This document shows, in pieces, positions 8,764 through 15,724 of a stretch of DNA of 34,929 nucleotides. A model generated the notes under the pieces. That model had not been told where the DNA came from, searched no databases, and saw only the letters and a program-made list of their open reading frames with translations. The position numbers and the translations under genes are program-made. How positions within the stretch are numbered: the stretch's first letter is position 1; each line of letters starts with the position of its first letter. The stretch comes from CAYJLC01 sp044426355 (lineage in GTDB: Bacteria; Bacillota; Clostridia; Oscillospirales; Butyricicoccaceae), in assembly GCA_044426355.1 (NCBI GenBank), contig JAWXUO010000019.1:1-34929 (forward strand). The letters are read 5' to 3'.

Positions 8764-9375
8764 ATGGATTTTTATGATAGCTTAGATGCGACAAAATTAG
8801 ATGCCCTAAAAGAAATAGGTAACATTGGTTCGGGAAATGCAGCAACAGCACTTTCAGAAATGCTTGAAGAACCTGTAGATATTGGTATCCCAGTAGTTAC
8901 AATACTAGACTATAACCAAGTTGTAGACAGTTTAGGTGGTAGCGAAAATGTTTTAATATCTCTTATGTTAACGCTTGACGGAGATGTAAATGGTATGATT
9001 TTGTTCCTTTTAGAACATGATTTTGCTCACAAACTTTTAAATGAATTAACAGGAAGTGATTTCGACAAAATAGAAGAAATAGACGATTTATCAAAATCTG
9101 CTATTTTAGAAGTTGGAAACATTATGGCAAGTTCTTATGTAAATGCAATAGCATCTCTTACAGGTCTTGACATCGCTGTTTCAGTTCCAAATATATCAGT
9201 GGATATGGTAGGTTCTATACTTAGTGTACCTGCAATATTTTTTGCAAATATAAGCGATAAAATAATTTTTATAGAGGATAAATTTGATGATGATACAAAA
9301 CGTTCTTCAAGTCGTATTTTAATGATACCAGAAGTTGATTCATTGAAAAAAATAATGGAAAGCTTAGGTATTTAA
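8764..9375 (+). CDS. cheC: CheY-P phosphatase CheC
   Basis: 203 residues with two copies of the CheC active-site pattern, as in B. subtilis CheC. The first is LKEIGNIGSGNAATALSEML (Glu17 and Asn20). The second is ILEVGNIMASSYVNAIASL (Glu116 and Asn119). In the family these Glu/Asn pairs position water for hydrolysis of the aspartyl phosphate of CheY. CheC also binds CheD, which raises its activity and couples phosphatase activity to receptor deamidation. The next gene is indeed cheD, one base after the cheC stop codon, so the two are very probably cotranslated. Confidence 0.93.
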   Translation: MDFYDSLDATKLDALKEIGNIGSGNAATALSEMLEEPVDIGIPVVTILDYNQVVDSLGGSENVLISLMLTLDGDVNGMILFLLEHDFAHKLLNELTGSDFDKIEEIDDLSKSAILEVGNIMASSYVNAIASLTGLDIAVSVPNISVDMVGSILSVPAIFFANISDKIIFIEDKFDDDTKRSSSRILMIPEVDSLKKIMESLGI

Positions 9376-9376
9376 A

Positions 9377-9862
9377 ATGACACAGATTAAAGTTGGTATA
9401 TCAGATTTAAATATTGCAACAAATGGCGATTCGCTAGTTACATTTGCATTAGGTTCGTGTGTTGGCATATGTATCTATGATAATGTACATAAAATAGCAG
9501 GCTTATCGCATATAATGTTACCAGCTAGTAGTGGTTTTAATGCTGTAGGTGACCAAAAACATAAATTTGCCGACCTTGCAATTCCAGAACTTGTAAAACA
9601 GATGGAATATAGAGGGGCTAAGCGTATTTGTATGAAGGCTAAAATTGCAGGTGGAGCAAAAATGTTCGCAACACCAGCTAATTCACCATTAGGAAGTATT
9701 GGAGATAGAAATGTTGTAGCTGTGAAATATATGCTAGGGCAACTTAGAATTCCAATTATCGCAGAAGATACAGGCAAAGATTATGGACGAACGCAATATT
9801 TTGATTCGGCTACAGGTCTTATGAAAATCAAATCTGTAAACCGTGGAGAAGCAACTTATTAA
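9377..9862 (+). CDS. cheD: Chemoreceptor glutamine deamidase CheD
   Basis: 161 residues, the standard length. The catalytic triad of the family fits Cys28 in ALGSCVGICIYD, His45 in GLSHIMLPAS and Thr22 just before. GGAKMFA and the Asn-rich region after it are also conserved. CheD deamidates glutamines on methyl-accepting receptors and is controlled by CheC binding. Its ATG is one base beyond the cheC stop. No cheA, cheW, cheB, cheR or receptor gene is in the window, so the rest of the pathway must be encoded elsewhere. It is the last gene of the flagellar operon; a hairpin follows within 10 bases. Confidence 0.93.
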   Translation: MTQIKVGISDLNIATNGDSLVTFALGSCVGICIYDNVHKIAGLSHIMLPASSGFNAVGDQKHKFADLAIPELVKQMEYRGAKRICMKAKIAGGAKMFATPANSPLGSIGDRNVVAVKYMLGQLRIPIIAEDTGKDYGRTQYFDSATGLMKIKSVNRGEATY

Positions 9863-9870
9863 AATTTGTG

Positions 9871-9920
9871 AAAGCATCGTGTACAAATCCTTGATTTTTA
9901 TGCGATGTTTTATTTTAAAG
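9871..9920 (+). terminator. Probable intrinsic terminator after cheD
   Basis: AAAGCATCG at 9871-9879 pairs with CGATGTTTT at 9903-9911 (nine pairs, one G-U) around a 23-base loop, followed by a T-rich run. The loop is long and the stem only moderately strong, but it is the only hairpin between the flagellar and pilus operons. Confidence 0.55.
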
Positions 9921-9938
9921 ATAGAAAAGCACAACTGA

Positions 9939-10006
9939 AATACTTGTATGCAAGACAAAAATGATACAAAAATGACGTTTAATACTTGTATACAAGGCGA
10001 AAACGA
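9939..10006. promoter_or_regulatory. Paired palindromic operator-like repeats upstream of pilB
   Basis: Two 26-bp direct repeats (9939-9964 and 9981-10006) each contain a 12-bp dyad. The second, CTTGTATACAAG (9985-9996), is a perfect palindrome. The first, CTTGTATGCAAG (9943-9954), differs by one base. Their centres are 42 bp apart, four turns of B-DNA, which fits cooperative binding of a dimeric regulator on one face. The GT-AT-AC core resembles sites of GntR-family regulators, but the protein is unknown. They lie about 210 bp upstream of the pilB promoter and downstream of cheD. Confidence 0.55.
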
Positions 10007-10208
10007 AAAAGTTGGAATTTTTGAAAATAATTTAAAAATAGTGAAAAATAAGAATATTTAGAGATTGTTGTTGTTTTTTTACAATATTAACAAAAAATTA
10101 ACAGTTATTTCACTAAAAGAAACAATATATACGTATAAAAATCGAAATAAATAATAAAAAAATAAAAGTTTTTATATATTTAGCAGACTAAAGCGAGAGA
10201 AAAAATGT

Positions 10209-10237
10209 TTGACACTTTGTATTTTGATTGATATAAT
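10209..10237 (+). promoter_or_regulatory. Perfect-consensus housekeeping promoter of the pilus operon
   Basis: TTGACA at 10209-10214 and TATAAT at 10232-10237 are separated by exactly 17 bases. Transcription should start near 10244, giving an untranslated leader of about 50 bases before pilB. The match to the sigma-A consensus is complete, so control probably comes from repression or other later steps rather than a weak promoter. Confidence 0.85.
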
Positions 10238-10295
10238 ATAAACAAGAAGTAAGGCAAGGCGACTTGAAAGACTTCATAATCCAGAGGGGGAAGAG

Positions 10296-11972
10296 ATGGA
10301 CAAAAATTTAAGATTAGGCGACATACTAATTAACTATGACTACATAACGCAAGACCAGTTATCTAGTGCACTTGAATTACAAAAAAAAGGTGCAGGTAAA
10401 CGTGTCGGTGAAGTTTTACTTGAAATGGGAGTGCTAACAGAAGATGAACTTATGATAGCTCTGTCAAGAAGACTTAATCTTGAAATTATTGACTTTAAGT
10501 CGGCGAAAATAAATCTTGAAACAGTAGGTTTATTGCCGAAAAACATTAGTGTAAAATATAATATAGTTCCTATCGACATGGTTGAAGGTCAAATTATATT
10601 AGTTTTAAACGACCCACTTGATTTCTATGCTATTGAAGATGTTAAGTCTTTTTTAGACCCACCTTGTATTATAGTTTTAGCAAAACGTGATGATGTTAAA
10701 AAAATTATCGACAAAAGCTATACAGAACTAGATACACGAACTGCAGCAAGTACTGCAAGTGGTACAATATCTATAGTAGGACAAGGGAATAAAGATATAG
10801 ACCTTGCAGTAGATAACTCAGCAACTCCGGTTGTAAACCTTGTAAACTCAATATTACTAAAAGCTTATGCTGATGGCACATCTGATATTCATATCGAGCC
10901 ATACGAACATTATATAAATGTACGTTTCCGTATAGACGGTCAGCTTTTACAATATATGGAGCTTGAATCTACGCTTGCAATGCAAATTGCAACACGTATA
11001 AAAATTATCTCAGACCTTGATATAGCAGAACGTCGTATACCACAAGATGGTAACTTCAAAATTCATATATCAGGTAGCCCAGTTGGGGTTCGTGTATCAA
11101 CGATACCTACAATATACGGCGAAAAAATAGTTATGCGTTTCCTTTCACACTCAGTAGCAGTTGATAATATGGAAACATACGGTATGAACCAAAGAAACTA
11201 TGAGAGAATTGCTAGAATACTGAAAAATCCCCATGGGATTATCTATATAACAGGACCTACAGGTTCTGGTAAGACGACAACTTTATATGGTATTATCGAA
11301 AGAATGGTGCAAAATCCAATCAACGTAAGTACTATAGAAGACCCGGTAGAACGTGATCTTAAAGGTGTTGTTCAGGTACAAGTAAATCCAGCAGCAGGAC
11401 TTACTTTCGCAGCAGGACTTCGTTCTATGCTACGACAAGACCCCGATGTTTTACTCGTAGGGGAAACTCGTGATACAGAAACTGCACAAATCGCTGTTTC
11501 GGCTGCTATCACAGGACACTTAGTTTTATCAACACTTCATACAAATGATGCGATAAACTCTATAATCCGTCTAGGTGACATGGGTATTCCAAATTACCTT
11601 ATCGGTGGTGCAGTTGCAGGATTAGTAGCACAAAGACTTGTGAAAAAAATCTGCCCACTATGTAAAGAAATTTACACACCAAACGAAGCAGAAAAAGCAC
11701 TTTTCCCAAATGCAACACAGCTTGCACGAGGTAAAGGTTGTAGTTCTTGTAATCACTCTGGTTATAAAGGACGTATAGCTGTACACGAAGTTTTAGAAAT
11801 GGATAACGAAATTCGTCGCATACTTGCTAGTGGCGAGCCAGTAGAAAATATCTACGGTTATGTTCGTGACAATGATAAAATGACGTTTATTGCAGAAGAT
11901 GTTTACGGTCTTGTAATGCAAGGCATAACAAGCGTCGAGGAATATCAAAAACAAGCTAGTGGTGGACACTAA
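10296..11972 (+). CDS. pilB: Type IV pilus assembly ATPase PilB (GspE family)
   Basis: 558 residues. The N-terminal 150 residues form a GspE/MshE-type domain (LGDILINYDYITQDQLSSAL, VGEVLLEMGVLTEDEL). The ATPase core has a Walker A GPTGSGKT at about residue 320, the Asp box, a Walker B-like stretch DPDVLLVGETRD, and a His box in GHLVLSTLHTNDA. A zinc-binding tetracysteine motif follows, Cys453-x2-Cys456 and Cys482-x2-Cys485, typical of extension ATPases and absent from PilT. It powers pilin polymerisation on the cytoplasmic face. A GAGGGGG ribosome binding site precedes the ATG. It is the first gene of the pilus operon, and pilT follows 20 bases later. The MshE-like N-domain binds c-di-GMP in some relatives; whether it does so here is inference. 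Confidence 0.95.
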   Translation: MDKNLRLGDILINYDYITQDQLSSALELQKKGAGKRVGEVLLEMGVLTEDELMIALSRRLNLEIIDFKSAKINLETVGLLPKNISVKYNIVPIDMVEGQIILVLNDPLDFYAIEDVKSFLDPPCIIVLAKRDDVKKIIDKSYTELDTRTAASTASGTISIVGQGNKDIDLAVDNSATPVVNLVNSILLKAYADGTSDIHIEPYEHYINVRFRIDGQLLQYMELESTLAMQIATRIKIISDLDIAERRIPQDGNFKIHISGSPVGVRVSTIPTIYGEKIVMRFLSHSVAVDNMETYGMNQRNYERIARILKNPHGIIYITGPTGSGKTTTLYGIIERMVQNPINVSTIEDPVERDLKGVVQVQVNPAAGLTFAAGLRSMLRQDPDVLLVGETRDTETAQIAVSAAITGHLVLSTLHTNDAINSIIRLGDMGIPNYLIGGAVAGLVAQRLVKKICPLCKEIYTPNEAEKALFPNATQLARGKGCSSCNHSGYKGRIAVHEVLEMDNEIRRILASGEPVENIYGYVRDNDKMTFIAEDVYGLVMQGITSVEEYQKQASGGH

Positions 11973-11992
11973 GCAAAGAAAGGAGCAGGTTT

Positions 11993-13054
11993 GTGGAAAT
12001 AATTGACCAAATAGTACATTATGCACGTGAGAACAAATGTTCTGACATACACCTTACAGCAAAACTTAAACCTGTTTTTAGAAAAAATGGGCATATTATG
12101 CAAACTAATATAGACCTAACTCCTGAACAGATTAAAGATGCTATATTATATATGATGAACGAAGAGCAAAAAGACATGATACTAAACAAAATGGAAGATG
12201 TCGATTTTTGTTACGTAAATCCTGAAGGTCAACGCCAAAGGGTAAACGTTTTTCGTCAACAAAATGAGCTTTGTGCAGTTTTGCGTATACTAAATGATGT
12301 AATACCTTGTTTCGAAGACTTAAATCTTCCAGAGGCAATTCGCAAAATGGCAGAGCATAACAACGGATTAGTGTTAATCACAGGTCCTACAGGTTCGGGT
12401 AAATCTACAACGCTTGCAGCGATGATAGACTACATAAATGTAAACAAAAAACACCATATAATAACGTTTGAAGACCCTATAGAATATATGCACCAGCATA
12501 AATCTTGTATAGTTCATCAGCGTGAAGTTGGTGTAGATGTTAAATCTTTTGCAGCAGGACTGAAAAGTGCGTTGCGTGAAGACCCAGACGTTATACTCGT
12601 AGGGGAAATGCGTGACCTAGAAACTATCTCAGCAGCTGTAACAGCAGCAGAAACAGGACACCTTGTTTTATCAACTTTGCATACAACAGGTGCTGTAAAT
12701 ACAATCGACCGTATTATCGACGTTTTTCCAGACGAAGGGCAAGACCAAATTAGAACGCAACTTAGTGGTGTTTTAAGAGGAGTTGTAACACAACAGCTTG
12801 TACCAACGGCAGATGGAAAAAGCAGGGTAGGTACATTTGAAATACTTGTAAGCACAGACGCTACATCGAACCTTATTCGTGAGAATAAGTGTCACCAAAT
12901 TGGCTCTATCTTACAGACAAATGCGAAACTCGGAATGCGTACACTAAATGGCGACCTTGCACGATTAGTGCGTGAGGGAATTATCCACGAAGAAGACGCA
13001 TTACACAAATCTCCTGATAAAGAGGGCCTAGCAAAGCTTATCAGAAGTATGTAA
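11993..13054 (+). CDS. pilT: Type IV pilus retraction ATPase PilT
   Basis: 353 residues, normal PilT size. It carries Walker A GPTGSGKS at about residue 131, a PilT-type Walker B and Asp box in DPDVILVGEMRDLETI, and the His box GHLVLSTLHTTGAVNTIDRI. The N-terminal PAS-like domain begins CSDIHLTAKLKPVFR. The tetracysteine motif seen in PilB is absent, as expected. The GTG start at 11993 follows AAAGGAGCAG by a normal distance. It should depolymerise the pilus, giving twitching or DNA-uptake strokes. Its presence argues for a retractile pilus and not a simple type II-like secretion pseudopilus. Confidence 0.95.
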   Translation: MEIIDQIVHYARENKCSDIHLTAKLKPVFRKNGHIMQTNIDLTPEQIKDAILYMMNEEQKDMILNKMEDVDFCYVNPEGQRQRVNVFRQQNELCAVLRILNDVIPCFEDLNLPEAIRKMAEHNNGLVLITGPTGSGKSTTLAAMIDYINVNKKHHIITFEDPIEYMHQHKSCIVHQREVGVDVKSFAAGLKSALREDPDVILVGEMRDLETISAAVTAAETGHLVLSTLHTTGAVNTIDRIIDVFPDEGQDQIRTQLSGVLRGVVTQQLVPTADGKSRVGTFEILVSTDATSNLIRENKCHQIGSILQTNAKLGMRTLNGDLARLVREGIIHEEDALHKSPDKEGLAKLIRSM

Positions 13055-13185
13055 ATTAGTTATTAAGCGAAGAGCTTGATATATAGCCGTGTAAAACATG
13101 GCACATTTAAGGTAAATACGAAAAAGGGCATTTCGTGTTTGAACAAAATTTATTTTTAAACAGTTATGAAAGGAAATTTTTTACT
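13055..13185 (+). other. Structured leader before the pilin gene
   Basis: This 131-base stretch between pilT and the pilin start holds two hairpins. GCCGTGT at 13086-13092 pairs with ACATGGC at 13096-13102 around AAA (seven pairs, one G-U). ACGAAA, about 13118-13123, pairs with TTTCGT at 13131-13136 around a 7-base loop. No promoter with good -35 and -10 boxes was recognised. It may stabilise or process the pilin message. No known riboswitch class was recognised. Confidence 0.45.
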
Positions 13186-13653
13186 ATGAAAAATTTAATC
13201 AAAAACACAAAATCAAAATTAAACAATAACCAAGGTTTCACACTTGTTGAATTAATGGTTGTTATCGTTATCATCGCTATTCTTGCTGCAGTTGCATTAC
13301 CATCATTCATGGGTGTAATGGACGACGCTAAAGACTCAACTACTACTTCTGTAACTCGTTCACTTTACATGGTTGTTGAAGTTTACGTAAACCGTTTATC
13401 TGCTGGTACTATGGATTCTACTGCATTTAATGGTGTTGGTGCTGATACAATGAAAGCTGAAGCTGGTATCGATGTTGCTGATCTTACTGACTATTCAATC
13501 GCAGTTTCTGTTGACTCAACTCAAGCAAACGGTTACAGCGTTATAGTTAAAGGTTTAAGCGAAAGCGGTAACTTGATTACTTTTGACAATGGTGTATTAA
13601 CAATTGACTACGATAACGATGGTGCTCCTGTAGGTGCTGACTCTATTTTATAA
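13186..13653 (+). CDS. pilA: Major type IV pilin (prepilin)
   Basis: 155 residues. A 17-residue basic leader (MKNLIKNTKSKLNNNQG) ends in Gly, followed by the mature start FTLVELMVVIVIIAILAAVA with Glu at position +5. This is the classic type IVa prepilin cleavage and assembly motif. The globular part is small (about 110 residues), with few charges and no disulfide cysteines. The frame extends upstream to a GTG at 13135, but only the ATG at 13186 has a ribosome binding site (AAAGGA). Codons favour GCT, GTT, ACT and ATC more than neighbouring pil genes, as expected for a very highly expressed protein. A terminator hairpin follows, separating it from pilD. Confidence 0.93.
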   Translation: MKNLIKNTKSKLNNNQGFTLVELMVVIVIIAILAAVALPSFMGVMDDAKDSTTTSVTRSLYMVVEVYVNRLSAGTMDSTAFNGVGADTMKAEAGIDVADLTDYSIAVSVDSTQANGYSVIVKGLSESGNLITFDNGVLTIDYDNDGAPVGADSIL

Positions 13654-13685
13654 TAATAGATTAGCTTAGAGAATAAATACTTATT

Positions 13686-13725
13686 AAAACATAGATTTGG
13701 TTGCCCTACCATTTCTATGTTTTTA
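13686..13725 (+). terminator. Intrinsic terminator or attenuator after the pilin gene
   Basis: AAACATAGA pairs with TCTATGTTT around an inner GGT/ACC stem and a TGCCCT loop (about 13687-13722), then a run of T. It lies inside the operon between pilA and pilD. Partial termination here would give much pilin message and less of the machinery genes. Confidence 0.7.
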
Positions 13726-13743
13726 ACTAATAAAGGAAATAAT

Positions 13744-14511
13744 ATGGAAAACATAGAATTAATTTTATACATAGCAATCTTTACAATGGGAACGTTTATA
13801 GGCAGTTTTTTAAATGTTGTTATATATCGTGTTCCAATAAAAGAGAGTATCGTTTTTGGACGTTCGCATTGTACAAATTGCAATACGCAAATTAAAAATT
13901 ATGATTTAGTACCGATTTTTAGCTATTTAATTTTAAAAGGCAAATGTAGAAATTGTAAAAGTGTTATATCTCCCAGATATGCAATTGTCGAATTTTTTAC
14001 TGGCGTAATTTTTTTAATAGCGTTTTTAATAAACGGACTAAATCCTTTAAGCATTGCTATAGCAGGTTTTTCGGCTATCTTAATTGTTATAACTCTAATT
14101 GACTTAGATACTATGACAATACCAGATAGTCTACTTGTCGCTATTGCAGTGCTAATCGTGCCTTTTGCTATTTTGCAAAATAATATAACCATACAAGAAA
14201 GAATTTTAGGATTTTTTATAATATCATTTCCAATGTTTGTATTAACAATGATAATTGGTGGTGCATTTGGTGGTGGCGATATTAAATTTATGGCTGTTTG
14301 TGGTGCATTGCTTGGAGCAAAAGATATTTCTGTAGCAATGTTTATAGCAATATTATTAGGTGGAATATATTCTATTTATATTCTACTTACAAAAAAAGTA
14401 GAAAAAGGAACACATATACCTTTTGGACCATATTTGTGCGTTGGGTGCTATATAGCAGTTTTATACGGAACACAAATAATAGATTGGTATCTAATGCAAT
14501 TATATAGTTAA
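13744..14511 (+). CDS. pilD: Prepilin peptidase / N-methyltransferase PilD
   Basis: 255 residues and many membrane spans. The N-terminal methylase domain shows GTFIGSFLNVVIYRVP and two zinc-type CxxC pairs (CTNCNTQIKNYDLVPIFSYL, then CRNC). The two catalytic aspartates of this aspartic protease family are visible in TLIDLDTMTIPDS and in GGGDIKFMAVCGALLG (GxGD motif). It should cleave the leader of the major and minor prepilins of this locus after Gly and methylate the new N-terminus. An upstream ATG at 13717 lies within the terminator hairpin. The ATG at 13744, preceded by AAAGGA, is the start. Confidence 0.94.
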   Translation: MENIELILYIAIFTMGTFIGSFLNVVIYRVPIKESIVFGRSHCTNCNTQIKNYDLVPIFSYLILKGKCRNCKSVISPRYAIVEFFTGVIFLIAFLINGLNPLSIAIAGFSAILIVITLIDLDTMTIPDSLLVAIAVLIVPFAILQNNITIQERILGFFIISFPMFVLTMIIGGAFGGGDIKFMAVCGALLGAKDISVAMFIAILLGGIYSIYILLTKKVEKGTHIPFGPYLCVGCYIAVLYGTQIIDWYLMQLYS

Positions 14512-14521
14512 GGAGAAAATT

Positions 14522-15715
14522 ATGCCAAAATATAAATACGTCGGCTCAGACCATACGGGTAAAAAAGTTACAGGTATAGCAAATAGCGTATCTACAAGCC
14601 AACTTTATAAAGATTTAAAACAAGAATTTATCTATGTTCACTATGCAACAGTAGTAGAAGATAAAGAAACAGTTTCATACAAATTAAAATCAGGGGAACT
14701 TGCAGACTTTTGTCGTCAAATAGGTACGATGCAAAGAACAGGTATACCTCTTATTAAGTCTATCCAAATGATGCAAGACCAAAAATTACCACCAAAGCTT
14801 GAAAAAATTTTCCAAAGACTTTTCGAAATTATTAGCCAAGGTAATGACTTGTCTTATGCACTAGAGCAATGTAATGGCTCTTTTCCAAACCTTATGATAA
14901 ATATGTTGCGTTCTGGGGAGTCGAGTGGTAATTTAGACGCAACTTGTATAAAAATGGCAGACTATTATGCAGGTGAGAATAAACTAAATGCAAAAATTAA
15001 AGGTGCGATGGCATATCCATCTATACTAGGGGTTATGACTGTTGGTATAACGCTTGGTATGTTTACACTAATACTTCCAAACTTTTTCGATATATTTGAA
15101 AATAGTGGTACAGAACTTCCTGCAATAACCTTGTTTGTTGTTGCGATTAGTGCGTTTATCATGGAACAATGGGCAATACTTATATTTGGAACAATAGCAT
15201 TAGTTTTGCTTGTAAAATATCTATTAACAATTGAAAAAGTACTTTATAAACTAGATGAAATAAAAACTACTTTGCCAACAATAGGCGAACTTTTAAGTAT
15301 CATATATACAGCTCGTTTTGCAAGAACGCTAAGCTCACTTTATAGTAGTGGTGTTTCTATGCTAGAGGCTGTTGAGGTTTCTGTTACAACAATTGGTAAC
15401 AGATTTGTAGAAGACCAGTTTGCAGCTATTGTAGAAAAAATTAAAGGTGGCGAAACGCTGTCTGTTGCAATGCAAGGAGTAGAGGGGCTACACGAAAAAC
15501 TTGTTTCTACTATATATATAGGTGAAGAAACAGGTAGACTAGATGATATGTTAATATCTATTTCAGAGGAATATGAATATGAATCTGAAATGGCGATAGA
15601 TAGAATGTTAACTTTTGTAGAGCCAGTTATGATTGTTGTAATGGCAGTTATCGTTGGTGGTGTTATGATGGCAGTTATGGTGCCGGTTATAAATATGAGC
15701 CAAACAGTTTCTTAA
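14522..15715 (+). CDS. pilC: Type IV pilus inner membrane platform protein PilC (GspF family)
   Basis: 397 residues, the usual PilC/GspF length. Two homologous GspF domains are seen. The first starts near LADFCRQIGTMQRTGIPLIK and the second near FARTLSSLYSSGVSMLEAVE. Both contain the characteristic G(I/V)-x-(L/M)-x-x-(A/S) pattern, and three membrane spans follow each other around residues 165-190, 215-235 and 370-390. PilC is the membrane platform that couples the PilB and PilT motors to the growing pilus. A GGAGAAAATT ribosome binding site precedes the ATG. The order pilD-pilC-pilMN-pilO keeps the assembly subcomplex genes together. Confidence 0.94.
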   Translation: MPKYKYVGSDHTGKKVTGIANSVSTSQLYKDLKQEFIYVHYATVVEDKETVSYKLKSGELADFCRQIGTMQRTGIPLIKSIQMMQDQKLPPKLEKIFQRLFEIISQGNDLSYALEQCNGSFPNLMINMLRSGESSGNLDATCIKMADYYAGENKLNAKIKGAMAYPSILGVMTVGITLGMFTLILPNFFDIFENSGTELPAITLFVVAISAFIMEQWAILIFGTIALVLLVKYLLTIEKVLYKLDEIKTTLPTIGELLSIIYTARFARTLSSLYSSGVSMLEAVEVSVTTIGNRFVEDQFAAIVEKIKGGETLSVAMQGVEGLHEKLVSTIYIGEETGRLDDMLISISEEYEYESEMAIDRMLTFVEPVMIVVMAVIVGGVMMAVMVPVINMSQTVS

Positions 15716-15724
15716 GGAGGAGAT

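Larger units (their letters stand above)
9863..10295. other. 433-bp AT-rich intergenic region between flagellar and pilus operons
   Basis: No coding frame with a ribosome binding site was found here. From left to right it holds the cheD terminator hairpin, a pair of 12-bp palindromes 42 bp apart, an AT-rich stretch of about 200 bp with no further clear motif, a perfect-consensus promoter, and a 5' leader of about 50 bases ending in a GAGGGGG ribosome binding site for pilB. Confidence 0.85.

Noticed and set aside
13135..13185. Longer pilin start at GTG 13135
   Set aside because: It has no ribosome binding site and would give a 34-residue leader. The ATG at 13186 has AAAGGA and gives a normal leader.
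13055..13185. c-di-GMP riboswitch before the pilin gene, as known for some clostridial pilin genes
   Set aside because: The hairpins seen do not match the conserved core of either c-di-GMP riboswitch class as I know it. A covariance-model search would be decisive.
14298..14507. A 69-residue frame inside pilD in another phase
   Set aside because: It lies fully within pilD, has no ribosome binding site and shows no family features.
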